Assembly (NCBI RefSeq): GCF_000688335.1
Contig: NZ_JHZX01000001.1
Span: 2,976,001 to 3,040,000 of the forward strand
Direction of reading: 5' to 3'
DNA length: 64,000 bases
Origin: Sediminibacter sp. Hel_I_10
GTDB taxonomy: Bacteria; Bacteroidota; Bacteroidia; Flavobacteriales; Flavobacteriaceae
The first letter of the stretch is position 1. Each line of letters starts with the position of its first letter. The translations under genes were made by a program, and so were the position numbers. A model generated the notes under the pieces. That model searched no databases. It was not told the origin of the DNA and saw only the letters and a list, made by a program, of their open reading frames with translations. Of this stretch, positions 1 through 9,108 are shown one piece after another.

Positions 1-1157
1 GTAAACCTATTCTTTTTAACATTACCAATACCGACTCTCTTCAAATAAATGAAGTAGAGACAATGTTCTTACGAGGTCTCGGGGGAGGTGAGTCAGTAAG
101 AGCATTAAAATCTAGGAACAATTTCTTTAAAATTGGAGATGCTGTTAATGTCAACCAAGATATTTTTGTGATTTTTGATCAAGGTATCAATTTTACACCC
201 AGATTGGGAGTCCCTGTTCACGGTATTATTGGTTTTGATCTTTTTAAAAATTTTATTGTAGAGATTAACTACAAATCAAAATTTTTAAAACTGCACAAGC
301 CAGAGTTGTATACGTATCGTAACTGCAGAAGATGTGAAACCTTTAATTTGACCTTTTATAACGATAAGCCTTATATTGATGGTCAAGTTGAAATTGAAGG
401 AAAAACACAATCGGTAAAGTTGCTAATAGATTCTGGCAGTACAGATGCTCTGTGGTTATTTGAAAACGACAGCTTAGGGTTAATGCCTGTTAAAACACTA
501 CAGTTTGATGATTTTCTGGGAAGAGGCCTTAGTGGTAATGTCTACGGTAAGCGCTCAAAGGTTGATGCGTTTAGCTTGGGTGGCTTTCGACTAGAGAATG
601 TAAACGCTGCTTTTCCAGATTCGACGTCAATTAGTTTTGCTAGAAAATTTGAGGAACGTAGTGGCAGTCTTTCTGCAGAAATTTTAAAACGATTCCATGT
701 CGTTATGGATTATCCCAATGCTAAAATTACATTAAGGAAAAATGGCAATTTTAAGTCTGAGTTCCGGTATGATCGTAGTGGGATTGTTTTGGAGCAAAGA
801 GGAATGCGCGTTGTGAGAGAGAAGTATGAAAAGCAGACTTTTGACAGTTACGGAAGGAAAAATGATGATAATCTTACGGTGTCAACTTCAGAATCATATC
901 GTTTTAAGTTAGAGCCAGCTTATAAAATTGTTGAGTTACGATCAGGATCACCTGCAGAACGAGCGGGTTTAATTGTCAATGATATCGTCTTGGCTATTAA
1001 TGGAAAGTCTACGCACACCATGTCTTTGCAAGAAGCCATGGAATATTTTCAAAGAGACATTGGAAAGACCATTAATTTGAACATCGAAAGAGAGCAGACG
1101 TTCTTGAAAATTCAATTCAAATTAGAAGACCCTTTTAAACAAAAAAAACTCCCATAA
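1..1157 (+). CDS. Retropepsin-like aspartyl protease with C-terminal PDZ domain (5' end outside window)
   Basis: The frame is open from base 3 to the stop at 1155-1157, so the gene starts upstream; the first ATG inside the window (63) is probably not the start. A clan AA aspartic-protease fold is suggested by a beta-rich region ending in GIIGFDLFKNF and by the motif IDSGSTDALW (Asp codon 429-431), a DSG version of the catalytic D-T/S-G. A PDZ domain follows (about 920-1120) with the carboxylate-loop and core pattern SGSPAERAGL..NDIVLAINGK. Such proteins are usually exported and envelope-associated, but the signal peptide would lie outside the window. The catalytic competence of the first half cannot be judged. 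The terminator overlapping its last codons is shared with the convergent DUF1573 gene. Confidence 0.8.
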   Translation, partial: KPILFNITNTDSLQINEVETMFLRGLGGGESVRALKSRNNFFKIGDAVNVNQDIFVIFDQGINFTPRLGVPVHGIIGFDLFKNFIVEINYKSKFLKLHKPELYTYRNCRRCETFNLTFYNDKPYIDGQVEIEGKTQSVKLLIDSGSTDALWLFENDSLGLMPVKTLQFDDFLGRGLSGNVYGKRSKVDAFSLGGFRLENVNAAFPDSTSISFARKFEERSGSLSAEILKRFHVVMDYPNAKITLRKNGNFKSEFRYDRSGIVLEQRGMRVVREKYEKQTFDSYGRKNDDNLTVSTSESYRFKLEPAYKIVELRSGSPAERAGLIVNDIVLAINGKSTHTMSLQEAMEYFQRDIGKTINLNIEREQTFLKIQFKLEDPFKQKKLP

Positions 1158-1168
1158 TAGGGAGTTTT
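1145..1168. terminator. Bidirectional intrinsic terminator
   Basis: Perfect 9-bp inverted repeat AAAACTCCC / GGGAGTTTT around a 6-nt ATAATA loop, with A- and T-rich flanks on the two sides. It overlaps the stop of the plus-strand protease gene and lies 23 bp past the stop of the minus-strand DUF1573 gene, so it can serve both convergent genes. Confidence 0.85.
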
Positions 1169-1190
1169 ATATAGATGTGCTTTAGAACGA

Positions 1191-1619
1191 CTATTGTTCC
1201 ATAACACTTTTATCCTTTTTTTCAAGAACGCTGGTTTTGTTTGAATCTACTACCAAACCTTTAATTTTTAAAGCAACGGTTGGAGTTTCAGCATTTGATG
1301 TTACCGTAATTGTCTTTCTTATAGGATTAACACGATTTGTGTCATACTTTACAGAAATCTCGCCAGTTTTTCCAGGCATAATCGGATCTTTTGGCTTTTG
1401 AGGCACGGTACATCCGCAAGTTGATTTCACATTAGATATAATTAAAGGCGCATTGCCAGTATTTGTAAATTCGAAAACTCGAACGCCATCTGCTCCTTTT
1501 TCAATTGTTCCGTAGTCAATGACATCGGTTTTAAATTCAATTTTTGCAACTTTTTCTTGTGCGTAAGTACTTAAACTAAAGAGCGCTACACATAAAATTA
1601 GGGCTAATTTTTTCATCAT
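1191..1619 (-). CDS. DUF1573 domain secreted protein
   Basis: The 142-residue protein opens with a type I signal peptide (KKLALILCVALFSLSTYAQ, about residues 3-21). A DUF1573 domain fills most of the rest, recognised from the pattern DYGTIEKG, then F.FTNTGNAPLIISNV, then the conserved STCGCTVP near residue 70. This Ig-like, ASPM/SPD-2/Hydin-related fold is abundant in Bacteroidota periplasmic and surface proteins; no enzymatic role is known. It is a single-gene unit with its own consensus promoter upstream and a shared bidirectional terminator. The Lys/Glu-rich C-terminus (about 20 residues) lies outside the domain. Confidence 0.85.
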   Translation of the reverse strand: MMKKLALILCVALFSLSTYAQEKVAKIEFKTDVIDYGTIEKGADGVRVFEFTNTGNAPLIISNVKSTCGCTVPQKPKDPIMPGKTGEISVKYDTNRVNPIRKTITVTSNAETPTVALKIKGLVVDSNKTSVLEKKDKSVMEQ

Positions 1620-1639
1620 TCTAGATTTAAATTGATTAT

Positions 1640-1669
1640 CAAAATTACTTACTTTTTGCGATTTTCCAA
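1640..1669 (-). promoter_or_regulatory. Bacteroidota-type promoter for the DUF1573 gene
   Basis: Read on the minus strand, TTG is followed after 19 nt by TAATTTTG, matching the -33 TTG / -7 TANNTTTG consensus of the Bacteroidota primary sigma factor. The -7 element ends about 20 nt before the start codon. Confidence 0.7.
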
Positions 1670-1760
1670 AATTATTTAGATATATGGGTTAACATTAACA
1701 TCAATAATGATATCTGCGATATAATGTTAGTCTATAATTTCAGTAAAAAAGAATTATAAG

Positions 1761-1768
1761 TACTTTTG
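1761..1768 (+). promoter_or_regulatory. Probable -7 promoter element of valS
   Basis: TACTTTTG is a perfect TANNTTTG box 28 nt before the valS ATG. The -33 position holds only a TTC at 19-nt spacing, so the assignment rests on the -7 box and its place. Confidence 0.45.
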
Positions 1769-1796
1769 TACAATATAGCAATAACCTTACCAAAGC

Positions 1797-4445
1797 ATGG
1801 AAATTCCTTCAAAATATTCAGCATCAACAGTAGAAAACAAATGGTATGACTACTGGATGGAGCATAATTTCTTTCATTCTGAACCAGATGAAAGAGAGCC
1901 TTATACCATTGTAATCCCACCGCCAAATGTCACAGGTGTTCTGCATATGGGGCATATGCTCAATAATACCATACAAGATGTGTTAATACGTCGGGCGCGT
2001 TTACAAGGAAAAAATGCGTGTTGGGTACCAGGTACAGATCATGCGTCCATTGCTACAGAAGCAAAAGTTGTAGCAAAACTAAGAGCAGAAGGTATCGATA
2101 AAAACGATTTGTCTCGAGAAGAATTTTTAAAACATGCTTGGGATTGGACCGAAGAATACGGTGGCGTGATTTTAGAGCAGCTTAAAAAATTGGGCTGTTC
2201 TTGTGACTGGGAGCGCACTAAGTTTACGATGGATGATGACATGAGCGAAGCCGTTATCAAAGTATTTATAGATCTATACAATAAAGGACTTATTTATAGA
2301 GGTTTCCGTATGGTAAACTGGGACCCTGAGGCTAAGACCACATTATCTGATGAAGAGGTGATCCACGTGGAGCGTACGGATAAATTATACTATGTAAAGT
2401 ATAAAATTCAGGATGATGATGGTTATGTTACTATAGCAACAACACGGCCAGAAACCATTCTGGGGGATACTGCTATTTGCGTAAATCCCGAAGATGAGCG
2501 TTATGCACATCTCAAAGGAAAACATGTTATTGTACCTATTTGTAATAGAGTTGTACCAATTATTCAAGATGATTATGTGGATATTGAGTTTGGTACTGGC
2601 TGTTTAAAAATTACACCAGCTCACGATGTTAATGATAAAGAAATCGGAGATCGCCATAATTTGGAGGTTATTGATATTCTAAATGATGATGCCACTTTAA
2701 ATAGCTTCGGAATGCATCATGAAGGAAAAGATAGAGTTGCAGCCCGCATGGCAATTGCCAAAGAATTAGAGGAGATGTCTATTTTGGTTAAAACTGAAGA
2801 CATCACCCATAAGGTGGGAACCTCAGAACGTACAAAGGCAGTTATTGAGCCAAGATTGTCTGATCAGTGGTTTCTTAAAATGAAGGAACTCGCAGAACCT
2901 GCTATTAAGGCTGTTTTAGAAGATGAAGAGGTGAAATTATTTCCAAAACGATTTAATAACACCTATAGACATTGGATGGAAAATATTCGCGATTGGAACA
3001 TCTCCAGACAGTTACTCTGGGGGCAACAAATCCCGGCTTATTATTATGGTGATGGTAAAGATGATGTTGTGGTAGCTGAAACTATCGAGGAAGCAGTGAC
3101 ATTGGCCAACCAAAAACAATCAGCGAAAATAGGGAATCAAAATAGGCTTTTGACTGCTGAAGATTTGACCCAAGATAAAGATGCCCTAGATACTTGGTTC
3201 TCATCATGGCTTTGGCCAATGAGTGTTTTTGATGGTATAAGACATCCAGACAATGAAGAAATCAACTATTATTACCCTACCAATGATTTAGTGACTGGGC
3301 CAGATATTTTATTTTTCTGGGTAGCACGTATGATTGTAGCTGGTTACGAGTACAGAGACGAAAAACCGTTTGAGAATGTCTATTTAACCGGGTTGGTTCG
3401 CGACAAGCAACGTCGAAAAATGTCCAAATCACTAGGGAATTCGCCAGACGCCTTAGAATTAATTGAGAATTATGGTGCAGATGGTGTGCGAGTTGGTCTA
3501 TTATTAAGTTCGGCAGCAGGTAATGACCTGATGTTTGATGAAGATTTATGTAATCAAGGTAAAGGTTTTGCCAATAAAATATGGAATGCTTTCAGACTTG
3601 TTCAGGGTTGGGAAGTTGCTGATATTGAGCAACCAGAATCGTCTCAAATTGCTCTAGAATGGTATGAGCATAAGTTTCAAAGCGCCTTAGCCGAAATTGA
3701 AGATCATTATAGTAAATACCGACTCTCAGATGTGCTGATGACCGCTTATAAATTGGTTTGGGATGATTTCTGTTCGTGGTTGTTAGAAATGATCAAGCCC
3801 GCTTATCAACAACCTATTGATAAAAAATCATTTGAAAGTATCATTGCCATCTTTGAGAACAACTTAAAGATATTGCATCCGTTCATGCCGTTCTTAACTG
3901 AAGAAATTTGGCATTTTATCAAAGAGCGTACCCCTGAAAATGCATTGATTGTTTCTCAATATCCAAAACTAACGACTTTTGATGCGGCACTTATTTCAGA
4001 TTTTGAAACAGTTAAAGCTATTGTTTCAGGAATTAGGACCGTTAGAAAAGAAAAGAATATTGCGTTTAAGGATGCCATTGAATTGATGGTGTTAAACAAT
4101 GAAAACCTCGATGATAAGTACAATTCGGTAATTTCTAAACTAGGTAACATATCAAATTTGACTGTAGTTTCAGAGCCTGTTGATGGCGCTTTAACCTTCA
4201 GGGTAATGTCTAATGAATATTTTATACCCATTTCTGGAGCCATTGATGTTGAGGCTGAAATAGAGAAGCTATCTGAAGAATTAAAATATACCCAAGGATT
4301 TTTAAAATCGGTTCAAGGAAAACTCAAAAATGAACGTTTTGTCAATAACGCACCAGATCAAGTGGTAGAAGCAGAGCGTAAAAAGGAAGCCGATGCAAAG
4401 GCTAAGATTGAAACATTACAGGCTAGTTTAAATAGTTTAAAATAG
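1797..4445 (+). CDS. valS: Valyl-tRNA synthetase
   Basis: Charges tRNA(Val) with valine in the cytoplasm. The 882-residue length is usual for bacterial ValRS. Class I signatures are present: the HIGH-type motif HMGH in PPPNVTGVLHMGH (about residues 41-53) and KMSKS at about residue 541. The CP1 editing domain carries TTRPETILGDTA, and the anticodon-binding region follows the catalytic core. The last 65 residues are a charged coiled coil (EIEKLSEELKYTQGFLKSV onward), the ValRS tRNA-binding arm. It stands alone between the minus-strand DUF1573 gene and the convergent rodA, with a bidirectional hairpin terminator at its end. Confidence 0.98.
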   Translation: MEIPSKYSASTVENKWYDYWMEHNFFHSEPDEREPYTIVIPPPNVTGVLHMGHMLNNTIQDVLIRRARLQGKNACWVPGTDHASIATEAKVVAKLRAEGIDKNDLSREEFLKHAWDWTEEYGGVILEQLKKLGCSCDWERTKFTMDDDMSEAVIKVFIDLYNKGLIYRGFRMVNWDPEAKTTLSDEEVIHVERTDKLYYVKYKIQDDDGYVTIATTRPETILGDTAICVNPEDERYAHLKGKHVIVPICNRVVPIIQDDYVDIEFGTGCLKITPAHDVNDKEIGDRHNLEVIDILNDDATLNSFGMHHEGKDRVAARMAIAKELEEMSILVKTEDITHKVGTSERTKAVIEPRLSDQWFLKMKELAEPAIKAVLEDEEVKLFPKRFNNTYRHWMENIRDWNISRQLLWGQQIPAYYYGDGKDDVVVAETIEEAVTLANQKQSAKIGNQNRLLTAEDLTQDKDALDTWFSSWLWPMSVFDGIRHPDNEEINYYYPTNDLVTGPDILFFWVARMIVAGYEYRDEKPFENVYLTGLVRDKQRRKMSKSLGNSPDALELIENYGADGVRVGLLLSSAAGNDLMFDEDLCNQGKGFANKIWNAFRLVQGWEVADIEQPESSQIALEWYEHKFQSALAEIEDHYSKYRLSDVLMTAYKLVWDDFCSWLLEMIKPAYQQPIDKKSFESIIAIFENNLKILHPFMPFLTEEIWHFIKERTPENALIVSQYPKLTTFDAALISDFETVKAIVSGIRTVRKEKNIAFKDAIELMVLNNENLDDKYNSVISKLGNISNLTVVSEPVDGALTFRVMSNEYFIPISGAIDVEAEIEKLSEELKYTQGFLKSVQGKLKNERFVNNAPDQVVEAERKKEADAKAKIETLQASLNSLK

Positions 4446-4453
4446 ATGGAAAA

Positions 4454-4488
4454 ATCAAGTTTGAGAGGTGTTGCTTCTCAAACTTGAT
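4454..4488. terminator. Bidirectional hairpin terminator between valS and rodA
   Basis: Perfect 13-bp inverted repeat ATCAAGTTTGAGA / TCTCAAACTTGAT with a 9-nt loop, just past the valS stop and 40 bp past the rodA stop. Flanks are A-rich on the left and T-rich on the right. Confidence 0.8.
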
Positions 4489-4528
4489 CTCTATTTCAAG
4501 TAACAAAGCATTCCTATTGATTTAAAAG

Positions 4529-5809
4529 TTACCACTCATTAATCTTATTGCTATCCAACTTTACAAAAATAAACAGTAAAATGGTAAAGCCCCAGAGTCC
4601 TGAGCCGCCATAACTAAAAAAGGGAAGAGGGATACCAACCGTTGGGATTAATCCCATGACCATTCCAGTATTGATCGTAAAATGTATAAATAATATAGAA
4701 GCCACGGCGTAGCCATACACTCGGCTAAATTGCGATTTTTGACTTTCAGCAAGAAAAAGGACTCTTATAATCAAGGTCATAAATAATACCACTACCAAGG
4801 CGCTACCTAAAAAGCCCCATTCTTCTCCAACGGTACTAAATATATAATCGGTGTGCTGTTCTGGTACAAACTTTCCAGTGGTTCGTGTGCCTTCTAAAAA
4901 CCCTTTGCCAGAAAATCCACCGGAGCTGATGGCCTTTTCAGATTGAATGAGGTTATAAGCCTCTTCCTTTTTCATTAGCTCTAATTTCAACGGATCTTTC
5001 TCTAAACGCAACCATAGGCTAATTCGGTTTTGTTGATGAGGTTTAAGTCCATTTTCGTAAAATAATTTTACACTATAAGCAAAACTGACGGAAACGATGA
5101 GGAGCAAAATGCTGTGTAATAATGCTTGTCTTTTTTTTCTTCTATATAAGTAGATGCAAAAGAGTACAATAAAGGCCATTGCGGCGGTCACTAAAATTCC
5201 AAATTTTAACGCTACAATAGCTAAAATAATTATAGATATCGCAATGCTCAAATAGATTTGCTGAAGGCCTTCTCTGTAGAATACAAAAAAGAAGGCGGCG
5301 TAAACCAATGTTGAGCCAGCATCATTTTGAAGTAAAATCAATGCGGCAGGTAGTATGATAAGACCCACGGCTTTAAGCTGATCTTTCATGGTGGACATAT
5401 TGGTCTGTAGATCGCTCATATATTTAGCTACAGCCAAGGCCGTAGCAAATTTGGCAAACTCGCTAGGTTGAATGGTCATGCTGCCTATGCCATACCAAGA
5501 GCGGGCGCCGTTCACATCTTTTCCAAAGATAAATAGCCCCACTAAAGACAACATGGCTACGATGTAGATAATACTGGCAAAGCGTTCATAAAATTTAGCT
5601 TCTACAGATAGAATTAAAACAATCAAAATAACCGTGAGACCTATAAACATGAGGTGTTTGCCATAGAGTTGATTGAGGTCAAAGTAACTCGTAACCTCTC
5701 CAACGTGCGAAGCCGACAATATGTTAACATACCCAAAGCCAACGAGCAATAAGAATAAAATAATGGTCAGCCAATCAAATCGAAATCCTCTATCTGTTTC
5801 TCTTAGCAT
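4529..5809 (-). CDS. rodA: RodA, SEDS peptidoglycan glycosyltransferase of the elongasome
   Basis: SEDS-family polytopic membrane protein that polymerises lipid II glycan chains with its partner PBP2 during cylindrical growth. The 426-residue product has about ten hydrophobic segments. The family regions KDVNGARSW and QPSEFAKF precede a large extracellular loop carrying KAISSGGFSGKGF and PEQHTDYIFSTVGEEWGF; the C-terminal segment contains TVGIPLPFFSYGGSG. It lies 2 bp downstream of the PBP2 gene at the end of the mreBCD-PBP2-rodA operon, so it is surely co-expressed. The distinction from FtsW rests on this neighbourhood. Confidence 0.96.
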   Translation of the reverse strand: MLRETDRGFRFDWLTIILFLLLVGFGYVNILSASHVGEVTSYFDLNQLYGKHLMFIGLTVILIVLILSVEAKFYERFASIIYIVAMLSLVGLFIFGKDVNGARSWYGIGSMTIQPSEFAKFATALAVAKYMSDLQTNMSTMKDQLKAVGLIILPAALILLQNDAGSTLVYAAFFFVFYREGLQQIYLSIAISIIILAIVALKFGILVTAAMAFIVLFCIYLYRRKKRQALLHSILLLIVSVSFAYSVKLFYENGLKPHQQNRISLWLRLEKDPLKLELMKKEEAYNLIQSEKAISSGGFSGKGFLEGTRTTGKFVPEQHTDYIFSTVGEEWGFLGSALVVVLFMTLIIRVLFLAESQKSQFSRVYGYAVASILFIHFTINTGMVMGLIPTVGIPLPFFSYGGSGLWGFTILLFIFVKLDSNKINEW

Positions 5810-5811
5810 AA

Positions 5812-7758
5812 TTAGCTATCTGGGGTATTTGAACCTAAAGGTATGGATGTATTCGGGTCAAGGTTGCTTTTAACATTAGGGACCACCTGTAATTGGGTTT
5901 GACCATTAATGTTAAACGGTTGACCAGAGTAAGGTTTGGCGTACTCATTTTCTAGACTGTGGGTTAAAATCCAATCTTCCATATCGGTTCTGGTGATGTA
6001 GCCCTTGATGTATTTTTCAATCATTAAACTCGCCATACGCCCGGCAAATCGACTGCCCCAATAACCGTTTTCAACAAAAACGGCAATGGCTATTTTTGGA
6101 TTATCTTTAGGGGCAAAGGCCACAAAAATAGAATGATCTGTCAATTGTGTTTTTACGCTATCAATTTTAACAAAGTTCTCTGCCGTTCCTGTTTTTCCGC
6201 AAATGTCTATTCCTGGAATTTGTAGAAATGTAGCGGTTCCTTTATTGTAAACATCAAACATGCCTTGAACAACAGGTTCAAAATGACGTTTCTCTATAGT
6301 GGTATATCTCGGTTTAGTATATTTACTATCAATAGTGTCTCCCTCTATGGATTTTATGATATGTGGCGTATAAAAATAACCTCTATTACCTATGGCCGCC
6401 GCCATATTTGCTAGTTGAATAGGTGTTGTTTCAACTTCACCCTGCCCAATGGCATTAGATACAATGTAGGTGGAGCCCCACCGATTATCACCGTAAGCAC
6501 GGTCATAATAATCACCGTCGGGAATACGACCCTTTCTACCAATCTTTAAATCATAGCCTAAATAATTACCAAGTCCAAAACTCTTGGCATGGTCGCTCCA
6601 TACGTTCATGCCTTTACCGGCGTCATCATATTTATCAATGATTCTTCGGTAGACGTTTACAAAGTACGCATTACATGATTGGGCAATACCGGCATTCATG
6701 TTAACCGGACTTGGGTGATGGTGACAACCTGTAAGGCGTCTGCCATTATAATAATAACCTTGTCTGCAAACAAAACGCTCCTCTGTGTCTACAACACCTT
6801 CTTGTAACCCAATAAGAGCATTCATGACTTTAAATGGTGATCCTGGAGGATACTGCGCTAATAAAGTTCTATCATATAACGGTTTGGCAATGGTGTCAAA
6901 ATGTAATTTGGTGTAGTTTTTAGAACGGCTTCTACCCACTAATAAGTTAGGATCATAACTAGGCCCAGAGACCATGGCTAAAATCTCTCCTGAGCTCGGA
7001 TCTATAGCAATGATTCCGCCTCTTTTATTAGTCATGAGTAACTCACCATATTCTTGCAACTTGGCATCAATAGTAATGGTAATGTCCTTTCCTGGCTGGG
7101 GTAACGTATCATAAATGCCTTCTTTATAAGGGCCAATGTTCTTATTAAAACGGTCTTTTTGAATAAATTTGACGCCTTTAACACCGCGTAAGATGGTCTC
7201 ATAAGACGTTTCAACACCTTGTTTGCCTATGAGGTCACCTAAGTTATAATAAGGTTGCTCTTGGATGGTACGTTGATTGACCTCCCCTAAATCACCAAGC
7301 ACGTTGGCGCCAATAGAGGTCTGGTAATCTCTAAGCGAACGCTTTTGGATGTAAAATCCTTCGAATTTTCGCATTTTTTCTTGAAGCGCCGCATAATCTT
7401 TTTTAGAAAGTTGAGGTACAAAAGGAGAGGGCAACCATGGAGAGTAGTGGTAAGCTCGTTCATAGATACGTTTAAAATCGGCTTTTGTGATTTTTAATAA
7501 TCTGCAGAATTCTAAGGTATCTAAAGGTTGTACTTCTTGCGGTATCACCATGACATCGTAAGAGGGCTGATTGGCGACTAACAGCTCTCCGTTTCTGTCA
7601 TAGACATACCCTCGCTTAGGATAGTCATAAACCTTTCTAATGGCATTATCCTCGTAAAGACTGTTTACTGGCTCTATATAGACCTGAAGGTAGAACAATC
7701 TTGCTATAAACACGATGCCTACAGTAAGAACGGTAATTAAGAGTAAAAGTTTTCTCAT
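5812..7758 (-). CDS. mrdA: Penicillin-binding protein 2, elongasome transpeptidase
   Basis: Class B PBP that cross-links peptidoglycan in partnership with RodA. An N-terminal signal anchor (residues about 3-24) precedes the PBP dimerisation/pedestal domain and the transpeptidase domain. Active-site motifs visible are SxxK as SPFK within PPGSPFK (about residue 306), SxN as SCN (about 361) and KTG within CGKTGTAEN (about 520). At 648 residues it is of normal length, with a roughly 50-residue Pro/Asn-rich cytoplasm-distal tail after the last conserved block. The start overlaps the end of mreD by 4 bp and rodA follows after 2 bp, indicating translational coupling. Confidence 0.96.
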   Translation of the reverse strand: MRKLLLLITVLTVGIVFIARLFYLQVYIEPVNSLYEDNAIRKVYDYPKRGYVYDRNGELLVANQPSYDVMVIPQEVQPLDTLEFCRLLKITKADFKRIYERAYHYSPWLPSPFVPQLSKKDYAALQEKMRKFEGFYIQKRSLRDYQTSIGANVLGDLGEVNQRTIQEQPYYNLGDLIGKQGVETSYETILRGVKGVKFIQKDRFNKNIGPYKEGIYDTLPQPGKDITITIDAKLQEYGELLMTNKRGGIIAIDPSSGEILAMVSGPSYDPNLLVGRSRSKNYTKLHFDTIAKPLYDRTLLAQYPPGSPFKVMNALIGLQEGVVDTEERFVCRQGYYYNGRRLTGCHHHPSPVNMNAGIAQSCNAYFVNVYRRIIDKYDDAGKGMNVWSDHAKSFGLGNYLGYDLKIGRKGRIPDGDYYDRAYGDNRWGSTYIVSNAIGQGEVETTPIQLANMAAAIGNRGYFYTPHIIKSIEGDTIDSKYTKPRYTTIEKRHFEPVVQGMFDVYNKGTATFLQIPGIDICGKTGTAENFVKIDSVKTQLTDHSIFVAFAPKDNPKIAIAVFVENGYWGSRFAGRMASLMIEKYIKGYITRTDMEDWILTHSLENEYAKPYSGQPFNINGQTQLQVVPNVKSNLDPNTSIPLGSNTPDS

Positions 7759-8261
7759 CGTTGTTTGCTACTAAATAGTATTGAAATCAATACACAAAGT
7801 ATGATAGTAAAAATACTTGAGAATAACGTTTTTTGGAGAATTAAAATTATATCAGAAACGTTAAATATTTCTAAGAAAAACATCAGGAAATGATGTACGA
7901 TTATAAGGGCCGAAAAGTAGACTAATCGGTTACTAAGATCAGTATTGCTGAACTTTATATTTTGATATTCGTAAACGGTTCCGAAGGAAAATTTAAGCAT
8001 GGGCGGCCTAATAAAAGCCATGGCAACACTTGCGGCTGCATGTACACCTCCAGAATCTGAAAACAGATCAACCATAAGACCTAACATAAAGCTTAAGAAC
8101 ACAAAAAGTGTTCTATCGTTTTTAACAGGATAGAGAAGAATAAACAGCACGTAAGGATAGGGATTCACGCTTCCCATAAAGTTAACGTGATTAAATACGA
8201 TGGCCTGTGCTAAGATCAACACAACAAACCTGAAGATGCTATTGAGATTTAGGCTATTCAT
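7755..8261 (-). CDS. mreD: Rod shape-determining protein MreD
   Basis: Small inner-membrane protein (168 residues) of the elongasome. It has about five hydrophobic segments and charged loops, with a central GLMVDLFSDSGGVHAAASV segment resembling MreD proteins of the phylum. MreD sequences are poorly conserved, so position is the main evidence: it overlaps mreC by 8 bp upstream and the PBP2 gene by 4 bp downstream. Such overlaps suggest translational coupling across the cluster. Confidence 0.9.
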   Translation of the reverse strand: MNSLNLNSIFRFVVLILAQAIVFNHVNFMGSVNPYPYVLFILLYPVKNDRTLFVFLSFMLGLMVDLFSDSGGVHAAASVAMAFIRPPMLKFSFGTVYEYQNIKFSNTDLSNRLVYFSALIIVHHFLMFFLEIFNVSDIILILQKTLFSSIFTIILCVLISILFSSKQR

Positions 8262-9081
8262 CTATCGGGTTTTCAAGTTGTCTAATTTCCGCAGCGTCTA
8301 TGTTCTTAATCACATACGCATGTGCTAGACTCGTCATGTCGTTAAAAAGACTTACGGTAATTGTGTAGGTGTCTCCTCCAGGATCTAAAACAAAACTATC
8401 AATTTTTCCTATGGGAATTCCTTTTGGAAAAATGGCAGATTGTCCGCCTGTAGTAATGGTATCTCCTTGTTTTACAGGTGCAAATTTTGAAACGTCAATC
8501 ATTTGAACCACTTGTGGCGACTTACCGTTCCAAGTCAGGGAACCAATATGATCGGTTGATTTTAGTTGGGCATTGATCTTGCTTTTGGTATTGAGAACAG
8601 ACAGTACTCGCGCATAGTTTTTGGAGGTATTGTCAATAATTCCCACAATGCCTTTTGAGGTAATCACCCCAAGATCTTCGGTAACGCTATCGTTTTTGCC
8701 AACATTTATAGTCAAATAATTTTTGGTATTACTATAGTTGTTGTTGATGACACGGGCGCTTCTAAACTCATATACGCCACTATAAGAGGTGCTGTCTAAA
8801 AAGGCGGTGTTCTCTTCTAGAGAATCGTTATTGTTATAAAGTTGCTGGCGTAACCGACTGTTTTCTTCAACTAAGATGTCATTTTGTTCTCTTAGATTAA
8901 AATAGCCTGTAATGTCATCTGCACTTTCATAAACACCGCCAGTTAAAAAGTTAGCGGAGTTAATAAATTTGCTTTTATGATAGGAGTGTGACTGGATTGT
9001 CAAACCTAGAGAAATCCCAAACAACAGCAGAAACAGAAGGAATACTTTGTTTCTAATTACAAAATTGATGATTTGTTGCAT
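8254..9081 (-). CDS. mreC: Rod shape-determining protein MreC
   Basis: Bitopic periplasmic scaffold of the elongasome that activates PBP2. The 275-residue protein starts with a short cytoplasmic part and one transmembrane helix (about residues 12-28). A coiled-coil stretch follows (LREQNDILVEENSRLRQQL), then the beta-barrel MreC core with GVITSKGIVGIIDNTSKNYA and VKQGDTITTGGQSAIFPKGIP, both typical of the family. It lies 27 bp after mreB and overlaps mreD by 8 bp. Confidence 0.95.
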   Translation of the reverse strand: MQQIINFVIRNKVFLLFLLLFGISLGLTIQSHSYHKSKFINSANFLTGGVYESADDITGYFNLREQNDILVEENSRLRQQLYNNNDSLEENTAFLDSTSYSGVYEFRSARVINNNYSNTKNYLTINVGKNDSVTEDLGVITSKGIVGIIDNTSKNYARVLSVLNTKSKINAQLKSTDHIGSLTWNGKSPQVVQMIDVSKFAPVKQGDTITTGGQSAIFPKGIPIGKIDSFVLDPGGDTYTITVSLFNDMTSLAHAYVIKNIDAAEIRQLENPIDE

Positions 9082-9108
9082 GTTTTATGCGGGTCTTCTT
9101 TCTTGAGT